A DNA stretch of 64,000 nucleotides from Thermocaproicibacter sp041859875 (GTDB taxonomy: Bacteria; Bacillota; Clostridia; Oscillospirales; Acutalibacteraceae), in NCBI GenBank assembly GCA_041859875.1, contig JBFLFY010000007.1:15312-79311 (forward strand). Direction: 5' to 3'. Position 1 is the stretch's first letter. Each line of letters begins with the position of its first letter. The translations under genes and the position numbers were made by a program. Under the pieces are notes generated by a model. The model worked only from the letters and a program-made list of their open reading frames with translations. It ran no database searches and was not told where the DNA came from. Below, piece after piece: positions 17,208 to 26,270 of this stretch.

Positions 17208-19148
17208 ATGGGATTGACGTTAGTTCAAAAAATCATAAAAGAGCACCTCGTAAGCGGAGAAATGAAAGCTGGCAGCGAAATAGGCCTTCACATAGACCAG
17301 ACTCTGACACAAGATGCTACCGGTACGATGGCGTATATCGAATTTGAAGCCATGGGTATTCCGCGCGTCAAAACCGAGCGCTCTGTTGCTTATGTTGACC
17401 ACAACACGCTGCAGTCCGGGTTCGAAAATGCGGACGACCATCGTTTTATTCAGTCGGAAGCAAAAAAGCATGGTATTTATTTTTCGCGGCCCGGCAATGG
17501 AATCTGCCACCAGCTTCATCTGGAACGTTTCGGTATTCCCGGAAAGACACTCATTGGCTCTGACAGCCACACTCCAACGGGCGGCGGTATTGGTATGCTG
17601 GCTATGGGTGCCGGTGGCCTTGATGTTGCAGTAGCCATGGGCGGTGGGCCATACTATATTAATATGCCAAAAATTCTTCGAATCGAACTGAGCGGCAAGC
17701 TGCCTGCATGGGTTGGTGCGAAAGATGTTATTCTGGAAATTCTTCGCCGTCTTTCCGTAAAGGGCGGAGTCGGAAAAGCAATCGAATATAGTGGGGAAGG
17801 TGTAAAGAGCCTTACTGTGCCGGAACGCGCAACCATTACGAATATGGGTGCCGAACTTGGTGCAACGACTTCTATTTTTCCTTCTGATGAAGTGACACGC
17901 CAGTTCTTGGAGGCCCAGGGGCGCGGTTCTGATTGGACAGAGCTTCAGCCGGATGCGAATGCCGAGTATGACGAAACACTTCAGCTTGACCTTTCCAAAC
18001 TGCAGCCAATGGCTGCCTGCCCGCATAGCCCTGATGCAGTAAAGACTGTGGAAGCGATTGGCCCGATTTCGATTGACCAGGTCTGCATCGGTTCCTGCAC
18101 AAATTCTTCTTACCGTGACCTGATGCGAGTGGCTTCTATGCTGAAAGGGAAGACCATCAACCCGAATGTAAGCCTTACAATTTCACCGGGCTCCAGGCAG
18201 GTTTACCATATGCTTGCCAACAACGGTGCTTTGGCCGATTTAATTGATGCAGGTGCCCGGATACTGGAATGTGCCTGTGGACCCTGCATCGGTATGGGGC
18301 AGGCACCGAATTCAGCTGGAATTTCCCTGCGTACCTTCAACCGGAATTTTCTTGGACGCTCGGGAACGGCAGATGCAAAAATCTACCTTGTAAGCCCTGA
18401 AACTGCTGCGGCTTCTGCTGTAGCGGGAGTTTTAACGGATCCGCGGACGCTTGGCCCAGAAGAACCGATTGCAATGCCGGAATATTTCGACATTGACGAC
18501 AATATGATTTTGCCCCCCGCGTCCCCGGAAGAAGCATCAAAAGTCGAAATCCTCCGTGGACCCAATATAAAGGATTTCCCGAAGACTTCGCCGCTGCCAA
18601 AAGATATTTGTGCGAAGGCACTTCTGAAAGTCGGCGACAACATTACAACAGACCATATTATGCCTGCAGGCACAAAAATTTTGCCGTACCGCTCTAATAT
18701 CCCTTATATGTCGCAGTTCTGCTTTACGGTATGCGACAAGGCATTTCCGGAACGCTGCAAGCAGTACAAGAAAGGCATTATCATAGGCGGTGCCAATTAT
18801 GGCCAGGGATCTTCCCGTGAACATGCGGCTCTTGTACCTCTTTACCTTGGCATTCAGGCGGTTATTGCCAAGAGCTTTGCCAGAATCCACTGCGCAAACC
18901 TTGCAAATGCTGGAATTCTTCCGCTGGTATTTAAAAATGAGGACGACTATAACGCCATTGACCAGATGGATGACTTGGAACTGACCGGCATACGTGTCTG
19001 TATTGAGCAGGACAGCAAAATCATGCTGTACGACCGTACAAAAGACACTGCTTTTGAAGTTAAAAATGTTTTGAGCGAACGCCAGCGCAAGATTTTACTT
19101 GCCGGTGGTTTGCTGGACTATACCAGGGAACAAGGCAAAAATTCCTGA
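17208..19148 (+). CDS. acn: Aconitate hydratase
   Basis: The 646-residue aconitase interconverts citrate and isocitrate. Cluster ligands lie in IGSCTNSS (about residues 291-298) and ACGPCIGMG, and the swivel domain contains GGANYGQGSSREHAALVPL. Length and motif set fit the compact clostridial/Thermotoga-type aconitase rather than the 900-residue AcnA. The ATG at 17208 is used; a GTG 12 bases earlier lies against the GGGA site. It is followed by icd after 21 bp. No citrate synthase gene is within the window. Confidence 0.95.
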   Translation: MGLTLVQKIIKEHLVSGEMKAGSEIGLHIDQTLTQDATGTMAYIEFEAMGIPRVKTERSVAYVDHNTLQSGFENADDHRFIQSEAKKHGIYFSRPGNGICHQLHLERFGIPGKTLIGSDSHTPTGGGIGMLAMGAGGLDVAVAMGGGPYYINMPKILRIELSGKLPAWVGAKDVILEILRRLSVKGGVGKAIEYSGEGVKSLTVPERATITNMGAELGATTSIFPSDEVTRQFLEAQGRGSDWTELQPDANAEYDETLQLDLSKLQPMAACPHSPDAVKTVEAIGPISIDQVCIGSCTNSSYRDLMRVASMLKGKTINPNVSLTISPGSRQVYHMLANNGALADLIDAGARILECACGPCIGMGQAPNSAGISLRTFNRNFLGRSGTADAKIYLVSPETAAASAVAGVLTDPRTLGPEEPIAMPEYFDIDDNMILPPASPEEASKVEILRGPNIKDFPKTSPLPKDICAKALLKVGDNITTDHIMPAGTKILPYRSNIPYMSQFCFTVCDKAFPERCKQYKKGIIIGGANYGQGSSREHAALVPLYLGIQAVIAKSFARIHCANLANAGILPLVFKNEDDYNAIDQMDDLELTGIRVCIEQDSKIMLYDRTKDTAFEVKNVLSERQRKILLAGGLLDYTREQGKNS

Positions 19149-19169
19149 GCGGAAATGGAGGAAGAAAAG

Positions 19170-20384
19170 GTGCCGGATAAAAAAATAGAAATGCGTACGC
19201 CGCTTGTTGAGATGGACGGCGACGAAATGACCCGGGTAATTTGGAAAGAAATAAAAGAGATTCTTCTGAAACCGTATATCAATTTAAAAACCGTATATTT
19301 CGACCTTGGCCTGAAAAACCGTGATGCTACTAGTGACCGCGTCACTGTGGAAGCCGCGAAGGCCACAAAAGAATACGGCGTAGGTGTAAAGTGTGCTACG
19401 ATTACACCAAATGCGGACCGCGTAAAAGAATACGGCTTGAAGCAGATGTGGAAATCTCCAAACGGAACGATTCGTGCAATTCTGGATGGCACAGTATTCC
19501 GTACGCCAATCCTTGTAAAAGGAATTTCCCCGTTGATTCCTACTTGGAAAAGGCCGATTACCATTGCACGCCACGCTTACGGCGATGTTTACCGAAATGT
19601 TGAAATGAGTGTTCCAGCTGGCTCAAAAGCGGAACTGGTCGTTACAAATGCTGACGGCAGTGAAGACCGCGCACTGATTCATGACTTCGTTTCTGCCGGT
19701 GTGATCCAAGGGCAGCATAATATAGACAGCAGTATTGAAAACTTTGCAAGGTCTTGTTTCCAGTATGCGCTGGAAGTAAAAAAAGATCTCTGGTTTGCTA
19801 CAAAGGATACTATCTCAAAAAAATATGACCACCGATTTAAGGACATTTTCAGCGAGATGTATGAGGCAGAGTATCGCAGCAAATTTGAAGATTTCGGCAT
19901 ATCCTATTTTTACACGCTGATTGATGATGCCGTTGCACGCGTTGTTCGTTCGGAAGGCGGTTTCATCTGGGCCTGCAAAAACTATGACGGCGATGTTATG
20001 AGCGACATGGTTGCCACGGCTTTCGGCAGCCTTGCCATGATGACAAGTGTGCTGGTTTCACCGGATGGCACTTATGAGTATGAGGCGGCGCATGGAACGG
20101 TTCAGCGCCATTATTATAAATACCTGAAAGGCGAAAGCACTTCCACGAATTCTATGGCGACACTTTTTGCCTGGACAGGCGCACTCAAAAAGCGCGGCGA
20201 ACTTGACCAGCTTCCGGAGCTTTACAGCTTTGCAGAAAAGCTGGAAAAAACTGCTGTTCATACGATTGAAAGTGGTATTATGACGGGTGACCTTGCCCGT
20301 ATTTCTACCCTGCGAAACAAGAGAACTGTAGACACCGAAACTTTTCTGCAGTATGTTAATGAGATGCTGCAGCCACTTCTATAA
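19170..20384 (+). CDS. icd: NADP-dependent isocitrate dehydrogenase (eukaryotic-type, class II)
   Basis: The enzyme (404 residues from the GTG at 19170, which has GGAGG eight bases upstream) decarboxylates isocitrate to 2-oxoglutarate. It has PLVEMDGDEMTRVIW near the start, KSPNGTIRAILDG, and the metal-site FIWACKNYDGDVMSDMVA region, all typical of the homodimeric type II IDH shared by eukaryotes and some bacteria. An ATG at 19155 would add five residues. With acn it forms the oxidative half-branch to glutamate. NADP preference is inferred from the family. Confidence 0.94.
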   Translation: MPDKKIEMRTPLVEMDGDEMTRVIWKEIKEILLKPYINLKTVYFDLGLKNRDATSDRVTVEAAKATKEYGVGVKCATITPNADRVKEYGLKQMWKSPNGTIRAILDGTVFRTPILVKGISPLIPTWKRPITIARHAYGDVYRNVEMSVPAGSKAELVVTNADGSEDRALIHDFVSAGVIQGQHNIDSSIENFARSCFQYALEVKKDLWFATKDTISKKYDHRFKDIFSEMYEAEYRSKFEDFGISYFYTLIDDAVARVVRSEGGFIWACKNYDGDVMSDMVATAFGSLAMMTSVLVSPDGTYEYEAAHGTVQRHYYKYLKGESTSTNSMATLFAWTGALKKRGELDQLPELYSFAEKLEKTAVHTIESGIMTGDLARISTLRNKRTVDTETFLQYVNEMLQPLL

Positions 20385-20415
20385 TTCAGTTTATCCTTGT
20401 AGGAGGTTTCTTTTC

Positions 20416-21084
20416 ATGCCAAAACGCGAAAATATATCTATGTCGGTTATCCGAAGACTTCCGCGCTATTATAGATTCCTATACCATCTGAAAGAGAAAG
20501 GCGTTGTACGTATTTTGTCGACTGAACTTTCTCAGAAACTTGGACTTACTGCTTCACAGATTCGGCAGGACTTAAACTGCTTTGGTGGGTTTGGCCAGCA
20601 GGGGTACGGCTATATTGTCAGTCAGTTATGTGATGAAATAGGTAGAATTTTAGGTCTTTCAAATGGTTATAAAACAATTTTGCTGGGTGCTGGAAACTTA
20701 GGCCGTGCGATGGCAAATCACATGGCGTTTGGAGCGGACGGATTTCAGCTGATTGGTGTATTTGACAATTCTCCGGAAAAAATTGGAACCAAAATTGGGG
20801 ATCTTACAGTCCTTGATACAGCCGGCTTGGAAACGTTCTGCAAAGAGCAATCGCCTTTTATGGCAGCACTGTGTGTGCCAAGAACGGCCGCGGAACGGCT
20901 GGGGAATCTTTTGTACAGCTATGGCATCCGTAATTTTTGGAACTTCAGCCATTACGATATTTCCCTGCAGCACCCAGACACAATTGTAGAAAATGTGCAT
21001 TTGAATGACAGCCTAATGACTTTATGCTACCGTATCTCCAACAATCCTAATCAGAAAAGAACAGATGTTACCTCTGTTAAATAA
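20416..21084 (+). CDS. rex: Redox-sensing transcriptional repressor Rex
   Basis: The 222-residue protein has an N-terminal winged helix (MSVIRRLPRYYRFLYHLKEK, then TASQIRQDLNCFG), a Rossmann domain with LLGAGNLGRAMANH, and the C-terminal swapped helix. Rex leaves its operators when NADH/NAD+ is high and controls fermentative genes in Clostridia. The ATG at 20416 has AGGAGG nine bases upstream. It follows icd by 31 bp and is likely cotranscribed with acn and icd from a promoter that itself carries a Rex-like site. Confidence 0.95.
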   Translation: MPKRENISMSVIRRLPRYYRFLYHLKEKGVVRILSTELSQKLGLTASQIRQDLNCFGGFGQQGYGYIVSQLCDEIGRILGLSNGYKTILLGAGNLGRAMANHMAFGADGFQLIGVFDNSPEKIGTKIGDLTVLDTAGLETFCKEQSPFMAALCVPRTAAERLGNLLYSYGIRNFWNFSHYDISLQHPDTIVENVHLNDSLMTLCYRISNNPNQKRTDVTSVK

Positions 21085-21103
21085 TAATTCAGGTATAAAG
21101 ATA

Positions 21104-21152
21104 GCCTTTGCTTTTTAAATCATTTGAAGATTTGTAAAAAGCAAAGGCTTTT
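21104..21152 (+). terminator. Terminator of acn-icd-rex
   Basis: GCCTTTGCTTTTTA and TAAAAAGCAAAGGC form a 14-bp stem followed by TTTT. It faces the convergent gene ending at 21161 and may serve both strands. Confidence 0.85.
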
Positions 21153-21160
21153 CTCGTTGC

Positions 21161-22093
21161 TTATTTAAGATTTTGAATATAGCGCGCAATACCGTCCTCA
21201 TCCTTCGAATTTACGCTGTTGAGCGTTTGAAACAACGAAAGATTTTCTACATATTTTATGCCCTGCCCCGGCTCAATACGGTAAAGAGGACTGAGCGTCT
21301 GCATTTCAGTAAAGTCACCCTGAACCAGCAATTCGCAGGAACTGCCAAAATCCGGGTAAACGGCCTGTGGGTTATGCACAAACTGCTTCATAAAGGTGTA
21401 GTGCCTTCCCACAAAAGCCATCCAGCCAAGTACATTGTTACAGCCCATTTTCAGAGGCTTTTCGCTGTCGGATTCCCGCAGAACAGTTAGGTAGCGGTTT
21501 CCGCAAAAAAGGCGCTTGTCGCGTAAATCGGTTCCGGGCCAGAATGTAAGCACACGGTTGGGGTGCAGCAGGTCTGCTGTGCCGGTATTCTGGGGAAGAA
21601 TCACAGTGCCGCTGCCGTTTACCATAGTGACAGGCCAAAGGCTGCAGCTTTGTATTTCTTTTGAGCGGTTTTTCGCGGTGTGCACCACCATAATATCGGC
21701 GGCGTCTTCTCCCATCACAATTTCAAAACCTGCCTGAAGTTTTGTCTTTTTCTGCTTTGGCCGCAGAAAACGAACGCATCCGGGAAGAAGGCTGTAAATT
21801 ACAGGGTCATTGTCCCGTTCTGGGATAGCTGCGGGATGTTCGGAACCCAGCAGAAGGCGATGCCCGCCGTAACTGTAGTAAGTTTCCTCTTCATTTCCAT
21901 TTGCACCGCTTGCATTGGATGGGGGGAGCTTCAGTTTCCGGCCTGTATCTTCGTACAAGACGTTTTCTTTTCCACAGAATCCGAAGCGTATGATTCGGGG
22001 CCCATATTCAATCGTGACCACAACATCGATAATGCCATTGCTAATCTGAACACAGTTCCCAAAATTTCGATAATTAATCTCTTTTACTTCCAA
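21161..22093 (-). CDS. Unknown protein, possible galactose-mutarotase-like beta-sandwich
   Basis: I do not recognise the family with certainty. The 310-residue product has no signal peptide or membrane segment and is beta-rich, with ISNGIIDVVVTIEYGPRIIR near the start, TYYSYGGHRLLLGSEHP (about residues 81-97) and a conserved-looking NVLGWMAFVGRHYTFMKQF. Such patterns resemble the aldose-1-epimerase/mutarotase superfamily (DUF4380-like proteins). A TTG at 22093 with AAGGGAAG upstream is the best start; an upstream TTG at 22132 would overlap the tmcAL end. It lies 28 bp after tmcAL, so is probably cotranscribed. Confidence 0.5.
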   Translation of the reverse strand: MEVKEINYRNFGNCVQISNGIIDVVVTIEYGPRIIRFGFCGKENVLYEDTGRKLKLPPSNASGANGNEEETYYSYGGHRLLLGSEHPAAIPERDNDPVIYSLLPGCVRFLRPKQKKTKLQAGFEIVMGEDAADIMVVHTAKNRSKEIQSCSLWPVTMVNGSGTVILPQNTGTADLLHPNRVLTFWPGTDLRDKRLFCGNRYLTVLRESDSEKPLKMGCNNVLGWMAFVGRHYTFMKQFVHNPQAVYPDFGSSCELLVQGDFTEMQTLSPLYRIEPGQGIKYVENLSLFQTLNSVNSKDEDGIARYIQNLK

Positions 22094-22121
22094 AGAAGAT
22101 TCTTCCCTTCGAAAAAGAAAA

Positions 22122-23309
22122 TTACAGCACAATCATTTTTCTGGAGCGGTCAAGCCCGCATGGAGTGGGTTTTGGCAAGCAGAGAGCGTACAAGTCGGAA
22201 GACCGGTCTTCCAAGTCAAATACACGCTGTGCGTGTTCCCCCAGAAGGCTTCGGTCAGCGTAGCGTGAAAGGATGGGCAGCGTATTTTTTTCTTTTGCAG
22301 CCCGCAGTATTTTCGCGCCGCTTTTCCCAATGCCAAGGATGCGAAGATAGGGTGGGAGCCCTGCTGCTAAGGAAGCGTCAATCCCAAGAAATGCCGAAAG
22401 AACGATACGCCGGATTCTTGCAAGCGGGTACCGCTTTGACTTTGCCTGCCGCAAAATTTCAGTTAGGCTTCCAGAATTCTGCACAGCGTTATAAATCCGG
22501 TTTTCGAGGCCCTCACTCAGATCTGGCAGATGAGAAAAATCATTTTTCCCCATTCGGCGCAGTACGGCAGGAACAGCGAGTTCTAGGGAAACGAAAGAAG
22601 CCGGCGCACGGCCACAGTGCATCTCTTCCTGTACAATATCGTATGCTTCTTTTGGCATGAAACCGGAGCAATCATCGCCGGAGAGTATTTTCTTTCTTAC
22701 CGCGGCCGAGGAAGCGTTCCTGTCGGACACGCTGCTGCTGTTGTGAGCGCTCCCTTCCCTTTTTACTGTAAACGGTTCAAGTGGGGAATGCAGAGTTTCC
22801 AACGCTTTTAAATACTCAATTCCAAGAATATTGTTTGGCTTGCCGAGCAGTTCTGCTGTTTCACTGCCAAAGAGGCTGCAAACAGCTTTCTGCCTTGCCG
22901 CAGCAAATGTTATCCCGCTCTGCAGCAACTTTACGACAGCATTGTGCAGCTCTGGGGAAGAAAGAGCTGCATGCGCTTTCCGCAAGGCCTTTATCTCTCC
23001 GCATTCACTGCCAAATCCTATTGTGTCGGCACCAAGCGCGGTAAGAAGAGAAACACCGCCCAGTGCAAAATGTTCGGCGCCTGAAACGGCCCACGGTAAG
23101 GGAAGCTCAATCACTAGGTCAGCTCCGCAGGTAAGGGCCTGCCGCGCCCGCGCATATTTCGAAAGGATAGCTGCGCTGCCGCGCTGAACAAAATTTCCGC
23201 TCATAACAACTGCAATGAATTCAGCGCCGTTTTCACGCAGCTTTTTCATCAATAAGACGTGTCCGCTGTGCAATGGATTATATTCGGCAATGATACCGGC
23301 AATTTTCAT
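22122..23309 (-). CDS. tmcAL: tRNA(Met) cytidine acetate ligase TmcAL
   Basis: The 395-residue nucleotidyltransferase-fold protein starts MKIAGIIAEYNPLHSGHVLL, with the HxGH nucleotide motif as HSGH, and continues VVMSGNFVQRGSAAILSKYARA, diagnostic of the TmcAL (YlbM) family. TmcAL makes ac4C at the wobble position of elongator tRNA-Met using acetate and ATP. The divergent neighbour is acetate kinase, so both flanking genes have acetate as substrate or product, which may be coincidence. The length is normal and the C-terminal half is intact. Confidence 0.93.
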   Translation of the reverse strand: MKIAGIIAEYNPLHSGHVLLMKKLRENGAEFIAVVMSGNFVQRGSAAILSKYARARQALTCGADLVIELPLPWAVSGAEHFALGGVSLLTALGADTIGFGSECGEIKALRKAHAALSSPELHNAVVKLLQSGITFAAARQKAVCSLFGSETAELLGKPNNILGIEYLKALETLHSPLEPFTVKREGSAHNSSSVSDRNASSAAVRKKILSGDDCSGFMPKEAYDIVQEEMHCGRAPASFVSLELAVPAVLRRMGKNDFSHLPDLSEGLENRIYNAVQNSGSLTEILRQAKSKRYPLARIRRIVLSAFLGIDASLAAGLPPYLRILGIGKSGAKILRAAKEKNTLPILSRYADRSLLGEHAQRVFDLEDRSSDLYALCLPKPTPCGLDRSRKMIVL

Positions 23310-23455
23310 TTTATTAGGAAACTCCTTGAAATTACAGCTTCAAAGTATTATCATGAATATTGTTTGTTAACGGTTCATATTTTACACGATGTTTCCACTT
23401 TTTACAATAGGATATTTACACCCGTTAATGTGATAAAATTTGAGGAGGACGTTTC

Positions 23456-24709
23456 ATGAAAATTTTGGTCATCAATGCAGGCAGTTCATCTCTGAAATAT
23501 CAGCTGATTGACATGGATACCGAAAAAATGATTGCCAAGGGAATCTGCGACCGTATAGGCGGCGAAGGTTCCATGATTCAGCACAAAACAAGCGACGGCC
23601 GTTCCAAGAAGATTGCTGCGGCAATTAAAAACCATGTGGATGCCTTCAAGCTTGTTACAGACGCTCTGATTGACAAAGAAGTAGGCGTTATTTCAAGCCT
23701 TTCCGAAATTTCGGCAGTTGGACACCGCATTGTTCAGGGCGGCGCCATTTTTGATAAATCTGTTCTCGTAAACGACCAGGTCATCCGTCAGATTCAAAGC
23801 CTGATTCCACTGGCCCCGCTTCACAATGGCCCTGAAGTCGACGCTATTTTGGCCAGCCGTGAAGTTTTCGGCACTAAAATGCCGCAGTGTGTTGTTTTCG
23901 ACACATCGTTCCATTCTACGATGCCGCCGAAAGCATATCTGTATGCTGTCCCATATGAATACTACGAAAAATATAAAGTTCGCCGCTATGGCTTTCACGG
24001 TACTTCACACCGCTATGTAAGCCACCACTGTGCGCACTTGATGCACCAGCCGTTGGAAGATATTAAGATGATAACCTGCCATATTGGCAATGGTTCTTCC
24101 ATTGCAGCAATTCAGAACGGTCAGGTTATAGATACCAGCATGGGCCTTACCCCGTTGGACGGATTTATGATGGGTACACGTTCTGGCTCGCTTGACCCTT
24201 CCGTTGTTACATTCCTGATGGAAAAAGAGAAACTGACGCCAAAACAGATGAACGAGATTCTGAACAAAAAATCCGGCGTTTACGGTATCTGCGGTTACAG
24301 CGATGACCGTGATGTTACGAAAGCAGAAATTAAGGGTGACCCGAAAGCAATTCTTGCACATGAAATGCTGAACTACCAGATTGCCAAATACATTGGCGCT
24401 TATGCAGCTGCCATGAATGGTGTTGACTGCATTGCGTTCACAGCCGGCCTTGGCGAAAACCAGCCCAGCATTCGTTATGGTACCTGCCGTTACCTCAAAT
24501 ATCTGGGTGTTAAAGTTGACCCAATTCTCAATGATGAGTACATTCACGGCAAAGAGGGCAAAATTTCAACGTTTGATTCTCAGGTCCCTGTGTACGTTAT
24601 CAATACCAACGAAGAGCTGGTAATTGCGCGCGACACGAAGGCAATCCTTGAAAAACTGCAGTACGCTTCTACTCCGGACCGCACCCATATTGACCCGGAA
24701 GACGTGTAA
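23456..24709 (+). CDS. ackA: Acetate kinase
   Basis: The 417-residue ASKHA kinase interconverts acetyl phosphate and acetate with ATP, the final energy-yielding step of acetate fermentation. It starts MKILVINAGSSSLKYQLID and has RRYGFHGTSHRYVS, HIGNGSSIAAI and FTAGLGENQPSIR. GAGGAGG lies a few bases before the ATG. No phosphotransacetylase gene is adjacent, unlike the usual pta-ackA pair, so pta must be elsewhere. It is followed by its own terminator and appears monocistronic. Confidence 0.97.
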   Translation: MKILVINAGSSSLKYQLIDMDTEKMIAKGICDRIGGEGSMIQHKTSDGRSKKIAAAIKNHVDAFKLVTDALIDKEVGVISSLSEISAVGHRIVQGGAIFDKSVLVNDQVIRQIQSLIPLAPLHNGPEVDAILASREVFGTKMPQCVVFDTSFHSTMPPKAYLYAVPYEYYEKYKVRRYGFHGTSHRYVSHHCAHLMHQPLEDIKMITCHIGNGSSIAAIQNGQVIDTSMGLTPLDGFMMGTRSGSLDPSVVTFLMEKEKLTPKQMNEILNKKSGVYGICGYSDDRDVTKAEIKGDPKAILAHEMLNYQIAKYIGAYAAAMNGVDCIAFTAGLGENQPSIRYGTCRYLKYLGVKVDPILNDEYIHGKEGKISTFDSQVPVYVINTNEELVIARDTKAILEKLQYASTPDRTHIDPEDV

Positions 24710-24732
24710 TCCTGCACTGCTGCAAAGATTTT

Positions 24733-24770
24733 GCACCCGACTGTACCATGCAGCCGGGTGCTTTGTTTTT
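24733..24770 (+). terminator. Terminator of ackA
   Basis: GCACCCGaCTG and CAGcCGGGTGC form a stem with a 7-base loop, followed by TTTGTTTTT. Confidence 0.85.
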
Positions 24771-24879
24771 ACGCTGAAAAAGGCACAAAATGAATAATTG
24801 CTGTGGCTGTTTTTTCGTGTGTACTTTTCAAAGCGGGTTTTCACCTCAGTTAAGGCTTTTCAAAAATTAAAAATTAGTA

Positions 24880-24885
24880 TATAAT
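24880..24885 (+). promoter_or_regulatory. Possible -10 of the pyrE-radC-uvrBA unit
   Basis: TATAAT 35 bp before the pyrE ATG, with a weak TTTTCA 17 bp upstream. The surrounding stretch is strongly A/T rich. Confidence 0.45.
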
Positions 24886-24920
24886 AATCAAAAACAAAAA
24901 TTTGAAAAAGGGGTACTTAC

Positions 24921-25499
24921 ATGACTCAGGAACGGGTAATGCAGATATTCAAAGAAGCCGGTGTTTTGCTGGAAGGCCATTTTCGCCTTACTTCCGGAAG
25001 ACACAGCAATCGTTACCTTCAGTGCGCTAAAATTTTTCGCAATGCAAAATACAGTGAAGAGCTTTGTACAGCTCTTGCTGAAAAGTACCGTGACAGTGGA
25101 GTGGAAATTGTAATTGGCCCCGCAATGGGCGCAGTGCAGATGGCTTATGAAGTCAGCCGCGCTCTTGCCTGTGAAAACTTTTTTACGGAGCGCGGCGACG
25201 ACGGGAAAATGGCTCTGCGCCGCGGTTTTGAAGTAAAGCCGGGGCAAAAAGTGCTTGTGGTAGAAGATGTTGTTACGACCGGCGGTTCCGTGCGTGAAGT
25301 GATAAATCTTGTGCGCGCTGCCGGGGGTGAAGTCGTCGGAGTGGGGGCGATTGTAGACCGTACTGGCGGGAAGATTGAGTTTGGTGTGCCCTTTCAGGCC
25401 GTAATATCTCTTGAAGTTGAGTCTTTGGAGCCGCAGGACTGCCCGCTTTGCAAAGCCGGAGCGCCCGCGCCGATAAAACCTGGGAGCCGAAAAATATAG
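24921..25499 (+). CDS. pyrE: Orotate phosphoribosyltransferase
   Basis: This 192-residue type I phosphoribosyltransferase makes OMP from orotate and PRPP. The PRPP loop VLVVEDVVTTGGSVREV and the flexible catalytic loop with ERGDDGKMALRRGF are present, as is LTSGRHSNRYLQCAK near the N-terminus. The C-terminal CPLCKAGAPAPIKPGSR is the Cys-containing tail common in the PyrE2-type group. AAGGGG lies seven bases before the ATG. No other de novo pyrimidine gene is adjacent; upp at 7009 covers salvage. Confidence 0.95.
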   Translation: MTQERVMQIFKEAGVLLEGHFRLTSGRHSNRYLQCAKIFRNAKYSEELCTALAEKYRDSGVEIVIGPAMGAVQMAYEVSRALACENFFTERGDDGKMALRRGFEVKPGQKVLVVEDVVTTGGSVREVINLVRAAGGEVVGVGAIVDRTGGKIEFGVPFQAVISLEVESLEPQDCPLCKAGAPAPIKPGSRKI

Positions 25500-25517
25500 G
25501 CAAGAGTTTAAAGGGGT

Positions 25518-26270
25518 ATGACCGATTTGAAAAAAGGCGTTAAAAGTGCCGGAACTGGCGGATCACTTCACAGTGGCCACCGAGAACGAGTAAAACAGCT
25601 TTTTCTTATATCCGGGCTTGACTCCTTTTCACCACATGCGGTGCTGGAACTTCTGCTGTTTTACGCCATACCGCAGAAAGATACAAACCCGATTGCACAT
25701 GAACTGATGCAAAAGTTTGGTTCGCTTTCCGGTGTATTTGACGCACCGATTGAAGAACTTCAGAAAGTCAATGGGATTGGCAAGTCTGCATCGGTTTTGA
25801 TTAAAATGATTCCGCAGTTATGCCGCTTATATGAAGAAAGCCTTGACCATGGCAAAACAAGGATTTACAGCTGCGATGAAGCCGGGAAGATTTTTACTAA
25901 AAAATTTATAGGCCACCAAAACGAAATCGTTATGCTGATGCTTCTTGACAGCCGCTCCAGAATTCTATATTGTGGAACTGTAAGTGAAGGATGCGCAACT
26001 TCAGCCAACATCTATATTAAAACAGTGGTTCGTCTTGCGGCGCAGTTCAATGCTGTGTATGCTATCCTTGCGCATAACCATCCAAGCGGTGAATGTATGC
26101 CTTCCAAGCAGGACCTCGATACAACCCGCTGGGTCTTTGAAGCACTCAGCACTGTTGAAGTGCAAATGATTGATCATATTATTGTAAGCGGAAACGATTA
26201 TTTTTCTATGTCGCAAAGCAAAATTATGCCGGAGCTTTTCAATCCGGAAATTAGTATGGAGCAGGAATGA
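25518..26270 (+). CDS. radC: RadC/YeeS-family JAMM protein
   Basis: The 250-residue protein has an N-terminal helix-hairpin-helix-like segment (EELQKVNGIGKSASVLIKM) and a C-terminal JAMM/MPN domain with the metal motif HNHPSGECMPSKQDLD. RadC was once linked to DNA repair, but the molecular role is unclear; the metalloprotease-like fold suggests hydrolase activity. The ATG at 25518 is only one base after AAGGGG, so the TTG at 25527 may be the true start. Its stop overlaps the uvrB ATG as ATGA. Confidence 0.88.
   Translation: MTDLKKGVKSAGTGGSLHSGHRERVKQLFLISGLDSFSPHAVLELLLFYAIPQKDTNPIAHELMQKFGSLSGVFDAPIEELQKVNGIGKSASVLIKMIPQLCRLYEESLDHGKTRIYSCDEAGKIFTKKFIGHQNEIVMLMLLDSRSRILYCGTVSEGCATSANIYIKTVVRLAAQFNAVYAILAHNHPSGECMPSKQDLDTTRWVFEALSTVEVQMIDHIIVSGNDYFSMSQSKIMPELFNPEISMEQE

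Noticed and set aside
23350..23375. TTGTTAAC half-site upstream of ackA as a Rex operator
   Set aside because: The second half-site is poor (several mismatches), unlike the site before acn.
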